Shown here: in pieces, positions 10,317 to 26,000 of the stretch
Position numbering within the stretch: position 1 is the stretch's first letter
Layout: the number at the start of each line of letters is the position of its first letter
Source of the DNA: Litomosoides sigmodontis
Taxonomy: Eukaryota; Nematoda; Chromadorea; Rhabditida; Onchocercidae
Assembly: GCA_963070105.1 (NCBI GenBank)
Contig: OY718805.1
Coordinates: 8,301,001 to 8,365,000 of the forward strand
Direction: 5' to 3'
Length of the DNA stretch: 64,000 nucleotides
The notes under the pieces: model-generated
What the model was told of the DNA's origin: nothing
What the model saw: only the letters and a program-made list of their open reading frames with translations
Databases searched by the model: none
Position numbers and translations under genes: made by a program

Positions 10317-13300
10317 TTATTTGAGAGAATTTGTCATCGATTCAACATTTGCGCTAGTTTTCTCCTCTGTAGCATCATGCTTGTCCTGCTCTTCCGGTAT
10401 ACGAGCCTGATACCTGAAATACAAAAATTTGTTTATTTTATCACTGATAACACTCATACAGTGAAATCATCTTTCTTTCTTTTCTTTTTCTTTTTTTTGC
10501 TCAAAACTTCAAATTTTCAATTCTATTTTAGCAACAAATTTTATCCGAAATTTCATATTTCTATTATTTTCTGCCATCGCTCTCCATTCACCAACTATCT
10601 CTTTTTTTTTTCAAATTAAAAAATAACAAACAATGCATGCATTAATTAATTCATTTTGTTTTATCATTAAATAATTGTGAAAAAGAAAAATTGTAAAAAT
10701 TTGAAATTATAATTTCTTCTCCGATATGAACAAGAACATATGTGCATGCATATGCATATATGATTGACAAATAAAAAGAAAATGAAAAAATGGCACCTAC
10801 CATTGACGATTTAATTCAAGCTGATCAAGTATGTACTGAGCGTGTGGATTCACCAAATCTGCCCATGTTTCAAATAATGGTTGTACGATGAAATCGATGA
10901 AGCCAACCTAAATTTCACAACCATAATTTTTTAGCTCATTAATTAAGAAATCATATTCGTAGCACTAACTAACTAATTAACTAATTAATATCATCACTAT
11001 TTGCTGTTATCACCTACTTTTCAATGCCTATCGCTAATTATCACTTAAAAATGATGATATGCATTTCTAGAAGGTTAAAAGTTTTCATACACTTTAGCAT
11101 GTTTTGTTTTGTACTTTTTTTTTTGAATAAATGAATTAATTTGCAATTTTTTGAATAAATGAAATAATTTGCAATGATACTTTTCCAACTAATTATTTCA
11201 CGTTGATCGTTCAACAATAATAAGTGTTGAATTATCAACGATAACCGATTTCGTCCACCTATACTGTTAACAAAACGATGATAGATAGTAGCATATCAGT
11301 TAAATTGATGATAAACAGCCTTCTCTATGATACTTCTGATAAGCCGCCTTATCACTACGAATTCTTAACAACCTCTAACCACTGATACGAATCAATAATT
11401 TATCACGATAATAGCTACTTGAGATTTTGCAATCGTAATATTATTTCGATCACACATCGGTGAGATATCAATGCCTAAGTCACGCTCTCGATCACCTTGC
11501 CTCCAGTACTCCTCCATTATATTCTTCACCCAAATACTGTATATGCTAATCGGTTTTGTCGGATTTGATAAATCTGCCAAGTGAATCATTGTTTGCATTA
11601 CCTAAATGTGATAGGTATAATGCTTTATTTGATTGCAAACATTTCAATGCACGCAATGCACGTCAATATAAATCATTAATTAATTTACATTTTTTTTTCA
11701 AAAAAAAAATTAATGAATTAAATTGGAAAAACCTGTAAGCCATCTGTTTTATCCAATGTTAGCACCGATGAACCTGCAACTTTTTTTGCTTCAACCATCG
11801 TTTTCAGGTCAGCTAATATGCTCATATGTTTTGACATATCTGTTGCTAGCACCTGCAAATGAAATAAAACGTATTAATAATTGGAAACGAATAAAAACAC
11901 AAATTGTTGGCTGAAATGAAAAATATAGGATTAATTAAAATGCATAATTAATTCATTAACATTCTAATATATAGCCTTTTTTTCCTGAAAAAATATCATT
12001 CCTATAAACGTTAATTTAATACAAATAATTAAAATTATGAAAATACATGAAGTATGCGATATCTTTTCTTATTAAAGTATTGCACATATTCAAATTTCAA
12101 TATGGCTAAACAAGGAAGAAAACATAAATGAAATATAAAAATAAAAAAGAAAACGAATGAAGTATGCCAAGATAAGAAGTAAAATTTGTAAAATTAATAA
12201 AAAAATCGTATACCAAAAAAACATTTTAAATAAATAGAAAACCGAACAAACCATTTCGATGGTAAGCTTTCGAAACAGTTGTCGTTGCTTCTTGTTAAAT
12301 GAGACGATGAAATTACAGTTGGAATCTTGCAGCAATTTGAATGCAACCGCTAAATGATGCTGTTCCAGGACGGATTCATCGTTATACATTATCGCCAATT
12401 CTGAGTCTAAAATTTGAAGGAAAAAAGAATCTGAAATTCAAAAATTTCAAGAATAAAATGTTAACTGAGATGGAAACATTTTTTTTTCTTCGTCTGTAAA
12501 CAAAAAACAACACCAATCAAAATGAAAAAATGAAAATTAACAAAAAAAAAAGGAGGAATTTAATTCAGAAATAATTAAATTCAATGATAGATAAGAATTT
12601 AGAAATGTATTCAACAAATTTATTTTTACACTTTTTAAATTTTATTTTTAATATAAGATAGAACTTACTAGTGTTAATGAGGTAATGATTTGTAAAACCG
12701 GGATGATCAACATCATGTATGGCACCCGCAAATATTGATGCTAAAACTTCCAGCTCTGAGAAAACATCCTGAAATTTGGAAATGAATTGAATTCCATCAC
12801 TATCATTGGAAAATTTTATACTGCAGAAGACAAAGAAACGATGCAGTAATTTTTCAATTTATAACTTTTCATTTCTTGTACAATTTATGTGTGAGAAAAA
12901 AAAAACCCTATAAACACCTAAAAAAGATTAAGAAAAACGAAAATTTACCGATTACACTTCATTTTTTTTCGAAAAAAAATTATATTCTTAAAATGATGGT
13001 GAGAAATAAAAGTGATTTAATTAGTGATTAGGCTTGAGATACAGTTGCAATACAACTGTATTACAATGATAATTTTTTGACAGTAATAGTGATAACGATG
13101 ATAATAACAAATAATAGCGATAATTAATTATAATTACAAATAGACCGATAATAGTAATAACTATAATTAGCACTAACAGATAACAATAATTAATGATAAT
13201 AGCAGTGATAATAAAAGGAAAACCTGAAGAGTTGGTGATGAAATTAGGACGTTAACAGATTGAGTGACATCAGCAGCATGAACTTGATTATGATAAGGAT

Positions 13301-16300
13301 TATCCCTGTAGTGATGCTCCAAATGAAGTAAATAATTCAACAAAATACCTGATGGAATTTCAAATGTTTTCAATAAACCTCGCTTCTGAAATATGCAAAC
13401 TTCAGCACAAAACACCGTCGATCTCATAAACCTTTCAAATATATTTTAATTTCAAAATCAAAAAATTTAAATGCTAATACAGTGTGTGTGTGTGTCTGCC
13501 GTAAAATGCCAAATTATTAGTTGGAGTAAAAATTCATGCAATTAATATTTTGAAGCAAAAAAAAAACGTTTTATATCCATTGCTAAAGTAAAATACTTTT
13601 TTTTTTCCAACTGCCAATGGTTAAATTATACAATTGTAAAATTCGCTTGCAGAATTTCACTGAGAAAAAAAAAATGAATATTCTCACTCTCCTTCATCAT
13701 CAATGGCCTTCTTCCACCAACACTAACTCACAGCTAGTTAAAATAAGCCAATATGTAAAGAAAAAGTTATATGTTAAATTATCTTAATAAAATTTTCGCA
13801 AAAATTTAATTCATTCAATTATTCCCTCTAACAATTAATATTTTAACATTTTTTTATTGATAAAATGAAACTAAATTATAGAAGGCAGTAGTTCCCTCTC
13901 TCCCTCTCACTCTCTCCCTCTCCTTTTTTTCCCTTTCTTTCTTCACTTCGTGCTTTTAATGAGCAAATAAAACTATCATTTCGGCATCTGTCAAAAAATG
14001 GGGAAGAAAGCGAAAGGATTAACGAGAAATAGGGAAAGAAAAGCTCTCGAATGTTTTATTGAATTTTTTCTTTCTCCATCTTTGCTTCATTTTCAAATTA
14101 CTTCCTGCCATTTAAAGCTTTTCGTTTTTCTTTTTCTTTCATGAAATTTAGAGCAAAAAAAAAGATGGAAAAACCGCTACCGTTCCGTTGAATGGCTAAT
14201 GAGGCAAAACAAGATTTATTAGTTGCGCATTGAAGTGCAACTGCACTTTTGCGGCTTTCAGCGCATTTCATTCAATCAGGTTAGCTCAACTGATTGAAGA
14301 ATATTGGCGGAAACAACCGTTTTCTTGTAAACATGCAAAAAAAATTTTTTTTTTGAAAATCTGTTTAAATATGCAAATACGAGCTTGAAAGGATCCCTCG
14401 ATGAGATGTAATGAATGAGTGGTATTATTGATGGACAGGTGTAAAGAAAGATATGAAGTAAAAAAAAAGAACTATGAAGAAATTTTTGAAATAGTAAAAT
14501 AAATTATAATTAATTTGAAATTTTAAGTAATTTTGAATAGCTCAAAAAAGAAAGCAACAGCAAACACTTCTTCAATCATTTAGCAGTTGGAATGAATCAC
14601 CAATAACTAAAAGCTAGCTGCAAATCATTTGAGGTGTAAAATGAAATGAATTGCAAAATTATCAACCATATTTTCAATTAATTTTTACAAAAACAATTAA
14701 TAAGACTTAAAATTGAAATTTAAATTCCAACAAAAAAGAACTTAAAAAGATCTTTATAAAAAAGCAAAAAAAAAACTAACTTTCAGGATAGTAAAAGTAA
14801 TACAAGTTAGCGAATGCCCGTTGCTAAATTCATGTATTTTGAAGATATCAGGACCCCACTCATCAAGCTGAAAGAACGATAACATAAAAACAAATACCTG
14901 AATGATATAGATAGTTTAAAAAATTTTTTCTCAATCACTTTGAATAGTTTATTACCTAAATTGTATAATTTTTAATGTAGAAAATTTTTTTTCTTAATTC
15001 AAATTCAAAATTTTGCTCGGAAAATGTTTTGTAGAAAAAAAATGAGCCAATCTATGCTAACAGCGTTATTGCCATTCATTAATTCATTTTTTTTTGTTTC
15101 TCTTCATTCCAATTTATTATTATAACAAAAAATTTGTGAATTATAACAATCCAATTATTTATTATTATTATTAATTATTTATGTTTTTATTATACTATTA
15201 TTATTATTATATTATTGTTATTATTAAAATTACTATTATTGCTTTTTCCAATTATCGTTTTCGAGTGTAAAAATTATTTGGTGAATTTTTTCTGAAATAA
15301 ATTTCAAACAATTTGAGATATTTAAGTAGTATTTATGTTAAAAATTGAATTACATTCATTATTGCAATAATTAAATGAATGTTGCTTCAGTGAGTTGCTC
15401 CTAAAATCAATTTCAACATTTTCGAATATTTAAAAAATAACTTCAACAATTTCAAATATTAAAAAAATAGTTTCAACAATTTGAAATACTTAAAAACAAA
15501 TTGTATTTATTGTTATTATCGTGAAATGAGTACTTTTTGCATGTACACCTCTAATTCCTCGTCACCATCAACACCATATTCGGGTACGCGATCACTGGAA
15601 GGTGATTTCAACCTATGTAGGCCAATGATCCGTGATATTGCTTCTTTATCCAGCAAGGATATTGAGACATTATCTAAGGATGACGTAGATGCTGGCTCAT
15701 CCGATATCTGAATTTGCATATGTCAAAATTAGAAGCGATGTTACGCTGAAATATTCACCACTGAGATCAACAACAACAACAACTATTATTCAAAATTTAA
15801 AAAAAAAAAAGAAAAAAAAAAGCCCATTAATGAAAAGGTAAAAAATTGCTAACAACAAAATGCTATTGTATTAAAGTTAACAATTTTCATTTTTTAAAAA
15901 GCAATATTACCTAAAAAATCTTTAAAAAAAAATTTACAATTTCGGAACGTTTCAATAGCACTTCTTTTTACGTTCAAACAACAATAAAAAATTGCCAAAT
16001 TTTACATTTCTATTACACAGTTTATTTATTATAAAAAAAAGGGAAAAAATTGAGAAAAATTTTTGGAAGTAAACACATCAAATTAAAGTGCAAAATGACA
16101 AATGTCTTTTAAACTTTTTAAAAGAGGAAGAATGAAAAATAAAGCAAAAGAAAAAGTTCATATAAACAGTGAAAAGGATATGTAAACTATTCATATTGCA
16201 TATGCAACTAGCTAACACTCAACAATTTCTAATTTAGTGAAAAATTAAATTTAAAAACTTTTTTCTCAAATACCAAGAACGCCAACCGATTATTGATCAC

Positions 16301-17636
16301 TATTGCTAGTGCTATTGCTATTATTCACTTGCAAAAACAGAAAAACGAAAAAAAAAAACTTGAATATTTCTGTGAAATAATTTTCTAACTGAAAAATTCA
16401 CTCTAATACGAACACATTTATTATTAAAAGTTAACACATTTTAAAATTTATTAAGACAAACAGGTGAACAAAACAAGAAAAAAAATGAAAAAGGAAATAA
16501 AATGATGAGAGTTTAAAAATGAAAATTTACCATTAAATTTTGCGATACTTCATCATCATCCTTGTCCATGTACGTATTGATCAGAAATTGTGATATTTGC
16601 GTGCCCGATTTAGATGATTCCGCGAAATGTACAAGCTCTTTGTTGAGCATTTTACGAAACTAAAAAAAAAAATAAAAAAATGAAAAAACAAAAAAAGAAT
16701 ACGAAGAGGAAATTGAACCGAAAAGAAAAAAGCCCAAACAAAACAAATGTAATGATTGAAAGGTCACTGAGTTTTCGCTTTTTTTTTTTCTCCTTTCTAA
16801 TTTTTTTTTTCGCCCACTTCGCTCTTATCAGTTCCAATCACACACGCTGGAATTTTTTTAAGCTTAGATAGGAAAGAAAATAAAATAAAAAAAAAATTAT
16901 CCAATCATTCGCCTCAGCTATGACGTTTCGAAAAAATGATTTAGGAGATAGCAAGGCAAAAAAAAATGGAGGAGAAAAAAGCGCAAGGAAAAAAAAGGCA
17001 GAAAAAAAATGGTATCAGAAGAGAGAAGAGAGAGGTGGGGAGCAGAGAGGAGAGAGAGAGAGAGCAAGAGAAGGGTGAAGGAAGGATAGATAGTTGTAGT
17101 TGGAACATAAGGGAAAAATGCAGTACGAATGGATAAAATGAACTTTTAGCAAAAAAGAAAAAAAAAAGAGTAGTAATTTTTTTTGTTAATTTAAAAAAAA
17201 AAAGAGGAGAAAACCGTTAAAATAACCGATTCATCCATTTATATTTCAAATAAATAAATGAAACTAAACAATTAATTGATTAATAAGAAATCATTAAGTG
17301 TTATTTGATTGTTTTTTTTTGATCGCACGATGCAATAAATTAAGCTTAATTGGGTGAAAAAAGGTTTAGTTAATAGCAGGAGAGAACAGGAAGATAATTG
17401 ATGATATTATTATGGGGAAAAAAACAGTGCAAATGCTTCTTAGGATTTACGTGTAATTCATTAAATTGAAAATTAAAATTAAAAGCATACAAAAGAATAT
17501 TTGTAAACGGTGGTAGCGGCTTAGAAGGTATTAGTGAAATTAAACTTAAAAATATATTACATGAGCCAAAAAAAACCTATAATTATTCGATCCTAAAAAG
17601 TTATTTGAAAACAAAAACAGCACAGCACACAAAGGA

Positions 17637-17672
<36 letters not shown>

Positions 17673-19723
17673 AAAAGAAGGGTGAAAGGAGGAAGAAAGA
17701 AAAAGAAATGTGGCAAATAGCTGAAAAAATAAAGTCTGCAAAAATTATCGTTTACAGGAAAATGTAAAAGTGTCAAAATGTTACGTACTACTATTGCTTA
17801 CCATAACGTAGGCTTACTCCACTCTTACGCAAAATTTTTCATAAAATTAACTCATTCATTAATTAATTTAATTAATTATATATGTAAATTTAAAATGCAA
17901 AATTCATAAATAAAAAAAAATATGATTACAACTGAAATTCATTATAAAAACTTTAAAGGTATTTAATAGCGAAAAATTTTGAACTTTTATCAATGCATCC
18001 TCATAACACACAGTTCCTATCAATTTCATTTCATTCATGTTCATTTTTGCATTTCACACATTCATTTTAATTCATTTGATGATGAATGGACTAACTTTAT
18101 TGGATGCCATATCGGAAACGGATCGATGAGTTTGAATTGTTTCCAGCTGATCCAAGCACCAATCCAACTCGTCAAGGGTGTCCTGACCACACTGTACAAC
18201 ATCAGCCGGTAATGCTGTACTGTGAAGCGGTGGACGCTTTGGAATTGGCCTTGGACGACACTCATCCGGTGGTACATTCGCAATCAGAATCAAATTATTA
18301 CGCACGATTCGTAAACTGGCTAGTATCTGCGCAAACGGCGTAACGATCAAATCTTCACCATATCTAAAAAATGTACTAAAATTATTTACTTCATTCGAAT
18401 GAATTACAAATCAGTGTTTGTTAGAGTTAAAAAGGAAAAATTTATAAAATTTCATCCAAATTTTACTTAATTTAAGAAAATTAACGAATGACAATCACAA
18501 TTGATCCTTTTTTTTTTCTCTCATCGTTTTCTCTTTTCTTCAGCTCTTTCAAGAACAAAAAAAGAATTAAAAATGAAATAGCGGATTGTTCAAAAAAGCG
18601 AGTTTTATGACTAAAAAAATTTTTTTTGCAAATTTTATCACTATTAACAAAGAGTAACTGTATTAGTTTTATCATTGTTTTTTTCGCAATTTATGCTAAA
18701 TTTTTCCTTTCATTATTACTTATTATTGTTGATAATAACAATAATAAGTAACAATGGAAATAACATAATAATATGGTAGTAATTAGTAGCAATAAGAATT
18801 AATTAATTAAATTAATTGTTAATAGAATCTTGCATGGTGTACTCCGTTGGCATCTTTCACCAGTATGATTTGATAGTATTATCAAATGATAATCACTGAG
18901 CAATTCAGCATAAAATTTTCATTTAGCAAAATTTCGATGTAGATGTTTTTTTTTTGTGAAATTTGCATAATTAAACATTTTGCTGCGAGAATGGTAACGG
19001 ATTAATCGCAATTTGTTTCCCTAAAACAACCGATGAAATCAAATGATTTTGCTTGTCGCTCATTTCATGTCCTTCTTTTGCGGCTTTCTCTTTTTCATTC
19101 ATAAAATTTAGTTTCAATTGAGTGTTATGCCCTTTGATAATGCGCCATTCATTTTCCGTTCTTTGACTTCTTTTATATCAAATGAATTTCTTTCTTTCTT
19201 TCACCAATTAAAAAAAATTTCTTCATTCGTTGCCTTCTTCATTCTACTTTCTTTCAATTTCAATAAGAGCAAGTGAAATGAGCAAATTTCTTAGAAAAAT
19301 TAGAGTTTAAAATGCCTTTGTTTGAAAGTTCAGAAAAATTGAGTATTTGATTTTGGTATTTTTCAACGACATAACTCTTCATTGCCTTATCATCATAAAT
19401 CGTTTCGCTGATGCTCTTGTTACAGTTTTTCCAACGTTTTCAGAAGTGTCAATAATTTTGTTCCAAAAAAAAATTGAATTTAAACGTGAATTTGATTTTA
19501 TTTTGTATTTGAGAGGTAAGAGTGGTGAGGAAAGATGATGATGATAATGATATAGGGATCAGAAGAGAAGTCGGGGAAAGAGAGAGAGAGAGGGGGGGAA
19601 AGGATAGGGAAATCTGTAATGTGTCGACGCAGGAAAAGAGAAGGAAAGAGAGAGGAGAGAAAAATCGTCGCATGAAAAAAAAGGGCAAAAAAGAGAGGGC
19701 GACAGGTGAAAGAGGAAGGAGAA

Positions 19724-19773
<50 letters not shown>

Positions 19774-19941
19774 GAGAAGAGGGATCACCAGTGCGATGTA
19801 ATTTATTTCTTCCGGAAAATGGCAATAAAATGGTGGAAATGATTATCTTGCATTTGCAATGAAAATAGCACTTCGATGTGATTTCTCAGAAGGAAATCAC
19901 TGAAAATGTTTATGAAAACATACGTGTACAACCCACACGTA

Positions 19942-20001
<60 letters not shown>

Positions 20002-23000
20002 TGTGTAGCAGAAGATAGGACTTATATTGTTTAATGTGAAGAATTTCAATTGAACTTCTTTCACAACTACCACTTAATCTTCCCATTCATCTCTACCATC
20101 GCGTGAAAATAATAGGAAAGTGTCGGAAGTGAAGAAAAGCGAAAAACAAATTAATCATTTTAAGCTAAGGCGCTTTTTCTCCACTTCACTCACTTTTAGT
20201 AGTGAGAGATTTATGTAAATTTATTCGAAATACCAAATTTGCACAAAAGAAGAAATAAGTTGCGCCATATTAATTTATTTAGCAAAAAAATAAATTTTTA
20301 ATCATTCAGCAAAAATTAATTTTCAAAATTTCCTTCTAAATGTAAAAAAAAATGGTGAAGGAATTCTTCTTTTTTTTTTGAAAAGAATGCTATCGGTCAC
20401 CAAGTTGATTGATTTAAACAGCATTGAAATGAAATAAAAAATTATTGACTGTAATCTTTTTCATGCGCAAATATCATGTAAGCCATCGTTTGATAAAAAG
20501 TTTAATGTTCGCGGCATGATAATTTTCAATGACAATTATCAAATAGCGATTTTTTAATTCAGATGATAATTGCAATGAGAATTAAAATTACGATTGGCTC
20601 AATGCCAACTTATGACGTTAGGAGAAAAGACAATAAATTCATTTAATTTAACCTTTTCAATTTTTATTTAAATCTTAACTTTACACATTAATTATGTATG
20701 TTTTGCGCTGTAAAACTAAAAGATTACTTCAACTTCCAGTTGCTATTTTACTCAAAAAATTTTGCCAATTGATTTTTTTTTCTTGAAAAAAATAATAAAT
20801 TCAAGTTTAACTATAATTTTTCTCTTCATATACGCTTTAAAGCTATTATTTTTTAAGATAATTGCGCGAAATGATAGGAAGGTTATGACGGTATTGATGT
20901 GACGTGCAATAGCGAATGTTTAATTGTAAATCGTAAGTTGAAATCAACGAGACGAACGAACGATCGTTATCGTTAAGTACAATAAAATGTACAGTTAGCC
21001 TTATCGCATTATTGTATTAGCGGAGGATGGTAAAGGGGAAAGTGAAATTCGTGACGTAACGATTATTTCATTTAAATTCACATCTTTACAAAACTAATAC
21101 AATCATTTCATCTTTTCTTAATTAACACTTTAAAATCAACATTTTTTCATTTAATTTTTATTTTTTTGCAAATTCTACATTTGTCAATAATTGAAGAGAA
21201 ATTAAAGAGAGAAATTCTTTTGTAAACAATGGAATGGCTTCATCAAATGTTCATTTATTTATTTTTTTCATTTATTGATTACACACAAAATTTGTTTTAT
21301 TGTTTTTCAAGAAATGTGAGAAAACAAATTTTATCTTTCGTTTTTTTTGGATGGAAATTAAAAATTTACTTTAACTTTTCTTTTCTTTATTAATCAAGCG
21401 CAAATTATTTCATTACTTATTTCTAAACAATTGTAAAATGTGACAATTTCTAAAAATTAGTTGAACATATAAAGAAATGGAAAAAGTAAAATCATTTTTT
21501 TTGAAAAAAAAAAGAATGAGCGAATAGAGAAAAAAATTATTAAATGCTAATTAATTAGCAATGAAACAGTGCGAACATTGGTATTTTATTTATTAAACTT
21601 ATCTACTAATACAAATTAAAATTTTTAAAATATGCAAAAGAAAAATATTTTTTGCAAAAAGGGAAAAGATTGAAAGAATGAAAAATGAGCGAAATGCAAC
21701 GAAAGGAAAAAAAACAAAAAAATTTTTTTTTCCAAATCAAATGTTTTCGAAGCTAATAAAAAGATGCTTACTGTGCTGCAATTGAGGTGATTGATGAAGT
21801 ACGTGAAGCTGAACGATTGAGTTCACGTTCATCGATCGATGGACGATAAAGGAAAGATTCACGTCGAGGTTGACCACTGTTTTGGCCAACCTTTAGATTG
21901 CCTGTATTGGCAGCAGCAGCGTCTACAGCATGGGTTGTAGCTGGAGAACTGAAATAGCCTGAATTATGCTTCAAAAATTCATGAGAGTTGAAGTCACGTT
22001 TTTGGATGATAAAGTAACTGAGGTACGTCTCATATGAGATCGTTATGATTATCATCATTGCTTCATTATTAACATTATTATTACTATTACTATTACTGTT
22101 ATCTCTATTATCATTATTGCTATTATTGTTGCATCATAACTGATACTGTTCCTACAGTAATTACGATATTTATATGAATAACATTTTAGCTGTTGTCCTT
22201 GACGTTGTCGTTGCCAGCATTCTCTTCCTTCTTTATTTATCACTAATTATTGTTACTTATCAGCAATATATCAGTATGACAGGATATAATAGAACGTTGG
22301 ATAATTTAATGATAAACTCTATTATCAGATTGATGTTATTACTATCATTGCTCATAGCAAGATGGTCGATAGTATCCAATCAGTGCTGTTACGGAAATAA
22401 ACAATTACAGTAAAGCAATAGAATAGTAATTTATAAATAATTTCTTTTAGTAAAATCAGAATATTCTGAGAGTACAGCAATAACAATTATTATTATTAAC
22501 TGCTAAACTATGTTGTCGTTGTCGTTACACTGATTACAGTAATAGCAACAGCAATAATACTGTCGTTCTTTATGATTACAGTAATAGGAGCAGTAGTAAT
22601 ACTGTTGCTGTTATTGACTACAGTAACTGGCAAAAATAACGTAGTAACAGTGATGACATCAGTCGTTATCAGTGATCGTAGTAAAGAAAGTATCGAATGA
22701 TATACTATTATCAACTTGATCCATGCATTCTCAATAATTACAATGTGATAATTCAAGAAATGAAAAATGATAATCCTTGTTTCCTTCTCTTTTATCGCAG
22801 CCAATTTAAATTAATCAAATAAAAATTAACTGAGTAATCAATAATAGAAATAATGTAATAGTGCGAGCGTGTGACAGAGAGGGAGAGAGAGAGAGAAAGG
22901 GTGAGAGAGGGAGAAGGAGAGACAAAGTATAATAATACTCCAATAATAATTAATAATAATAATAATAATAATAGCAATAATACAGGAATTTCGCAGTTGT

Positions 23001-26000
23001 AAAAATTGAAATATGTCAGTTCTATCTTATCAGTTGTTGAATAATTAAAAGTTGGAAAAAATCGCCAGATAGAAGTTATCAGCCAATATATGGCTTTTTT
23101 AAATAGCTTAAGCGTATAGCACGTCCTCCTCCTCCTCCTCCTTTCCTCTTCCACCACTGCACTGAAAGAGTTGTGATGTCAATTTTGCTTGAACGGGTGG
23201 TGTGTGTGTGTGTGTCTGTCTGTCTGTCTGTCTCTGTCTGTGTGTGCGTGTGCGTATATTCGTGAGAGTTATCTGTGGATGATTGAAAATTCGGAATATT
23301 GCTATTTGACGGAAAAAAAAACGAGCGAAAGAACTTATCCAAACTATAAACAACCAGTACAATCAATCACTCAGTAATGCTTTGAAAATCAAAAATACCA
23401 AAATATTACACCCTAAAATTTATACCTAAATATTAAAACTTCAATTTGACAATTACATACACCTTTCACATATATCGCAAATTATAGAAATGCAAAAAAA
23501 AATCAGCAAAACAGTAGCAGTAGAAAGGGAGGGAGAGAGAGAGAGACGGAACACAAAAGGAAAAATATAGTTAAAACCAAAATCTTTCTAAATTCAGAAA
23601 TGAATGAACAAATCTTAGTAAAGAAAGATGCTAGCAATAATTTAGTAAAAAAAAAAAAGAAGTAATGAATTGAAGAAAAAAAAAGGATAAGAAGAGGAAG
23701 ATGGACAGAAAGATAGAGAGAGAGAGAGAGAGGCGAAAGAAGAGAGGTGAGTAGTTAGCAGATCAAAAATCACAGAAAAAGAAAATGAAGAAAAAGCATT
23801 GTGAATGTCAAACAGGAAATGAGTAGGAAATGCAAGGAACAAGAAAAAAAGTATGAAAAAAAAAGAAAGAGTAGAGAAAATGAAGGAAACAAACGAAAAG
23901 ACAATCATTAAAAGATTGCGTTTTTTTTTCTCTTTCCCCTTTTTTAGAATGAAAATGGCAGCATGAATGATGATAGTGCGCTAGCATACATATCATATCA
24001 TTTCCAGCAATTTCATCTTTTTTCATTAACCATTTAATTTTTTCCGTTTTTTTTCTTCCCCTCATTCTTTCGTTTATCCTCCCTCTCGTCCTCCTCGTTT
24101 TTCCATTGAAAATTAATCACTTTTTTTCCTTTCACTTCCTCTTTTATTGTTATCATTTATGCTTTTTATCTTTTCCTATCACTTCTCATCATCATCATTT
24201 CCTCCCTTTTTTTCTCTCTCTCTCCCTCAACAACATGACGAAATGATGCTAGCAAAAAAGCATCCTTCTTCATTTTTTTTTTGCTTTTTAATTATCAAAA
24301 GTGATAGATAGAACTACGTTATTAATCCATTCTCTTCTATTCTCTGTCCCGTTCTCTCTCTTCTCTCTCTCTCTCCCTCTTTCTTTCTCTTTTCGAGCGC
24401 TCTTTTTCTTCGGTTCTTTTTTTTGCTAAATAATTCCCTCTCTCTCTCGCTCTCTCTCTCTCCCTTTCTTTTTTTTTGAAAAAAATATTGTTTCATTTAA
24501 GGGAGGATGAATAAGTGAGAGAAAAGGATTAGAAAGATTTTTGATCCGCAAATGACAACAAAGTAAAAAAAAAAGGCATTTCTGTCATAAAATTTAAAAA
24601 ATAAAGTTGAGCAGTAAATTGAAAATGAAATTAAAAAATTAATAAGTAATCTCCTAAAATAACTGAAAGAAATAAACTAAATATGCTGTGGTATAAAACG
24701 TTAAAAAATTCATAGAAACAAAAAATGTGTGCTCTAATAGCTAAATAATTGATAAAATCTGAAACTGAAAAGACAGAGAGAGAGAGAGAGAAAGAGAAAG
24801 AGAGAGAGCAAAAGCCTTGCAAGGTGTATTATTGATTTCTAGCGATAGCATTTCCATGGCCTTACTAAAAAGGCTTTTTTTTTCATTATTTAATGGAAAA
24901 CGATAAGTGCGTCAAGTCAGCTGAAAATTACCGTTTCCTTTTTTCTCATCATTTTGGTCATTCCACCAGAAGCAATCAATCATTCCTCTTTCTTTCTTTC
25001 TTTTTCCCTCTCTCTCTCTCTTTCTTTCCATTTCTGTTTTACTGATTTAATTCTGTGCTTCTCCCCTCTTTACTTTGTTTGAAATATTTTCTTTCAGCCT
25101 AGCCAATAATGAATGTTTCGCGCATAACTCTACCCTCACTAATTAATACTAATTAATAAGTCAGCAAGAGTAATTAATAATGTTATTTGCACAAAAATAG
25201 TTATTGAGTAATTAATAATGTTATTACCACCAATATTTGTTATAATAATTGCTAACAGCAATGATAACAGTTAATGATTCCATTAAAATGGTTAGAGTAA
25301 TTGCGTAATAAGAAACGAAGAAAGTGAAATTTAAAAATTGTTTATTTTTTTTTTAATTTTTTACTTTCTCATCCATCTCTTCAACGATTGCATCAAATGT
25401 ATGAGCAACAAATGGTTTTCACTGATAACCATTTTTGCTATAGAAATTATAAGCAAATTTTTAATTTCGTATAAAATTTTATTTTCAACTACGCTTATCA
25501 CTTCGCCCAAAAAAAAGAAGAAAATTTCACAGTTTACTTTTTTTATAAATCATATTTGCAAAATTTTACAATTTTCTAATTCAATTTAACACTAAATATA
25601 TTATTCCACATCCCTTCAAATGTTCTTTTTCATTTAAATTTTCCATCAATTACGCGCAACTACACAGCAATACGTATCATTTAATTTTTATCATTTAACA
25701 GTCATAGAAAATTGCAATTTAATTACTAAATGAATGAAGGAAGATGGAAAGGAAGTGAAGGAGAAAAATAAGGCGAAGTGCGTCGAAGGAACCAACTAAC
25801 TTCATAATTCCTCTCTCTCTCTCTCTCTCTCTCTCCCTTACAAATCGCAAACGATAAAATTTGATACGAATAATTAAACTTTTCACCTATCAATTATCAT
25901 TACTATTATTATTAATTATTATCACTAATAATAATTACTATTATACCATTGTTATGAGTAAGATGTAACTGTTATTACCAGTATGTTTGGTTGCCAACAT

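Noticed and set aside
19498..19842. Several overlapping open frames rich in Ser/Leu or Glu/Arg on both strands
   Set aside because: They follow the (GA)n/(CT)n tract in PDE4 intron 2 and have no splice support.
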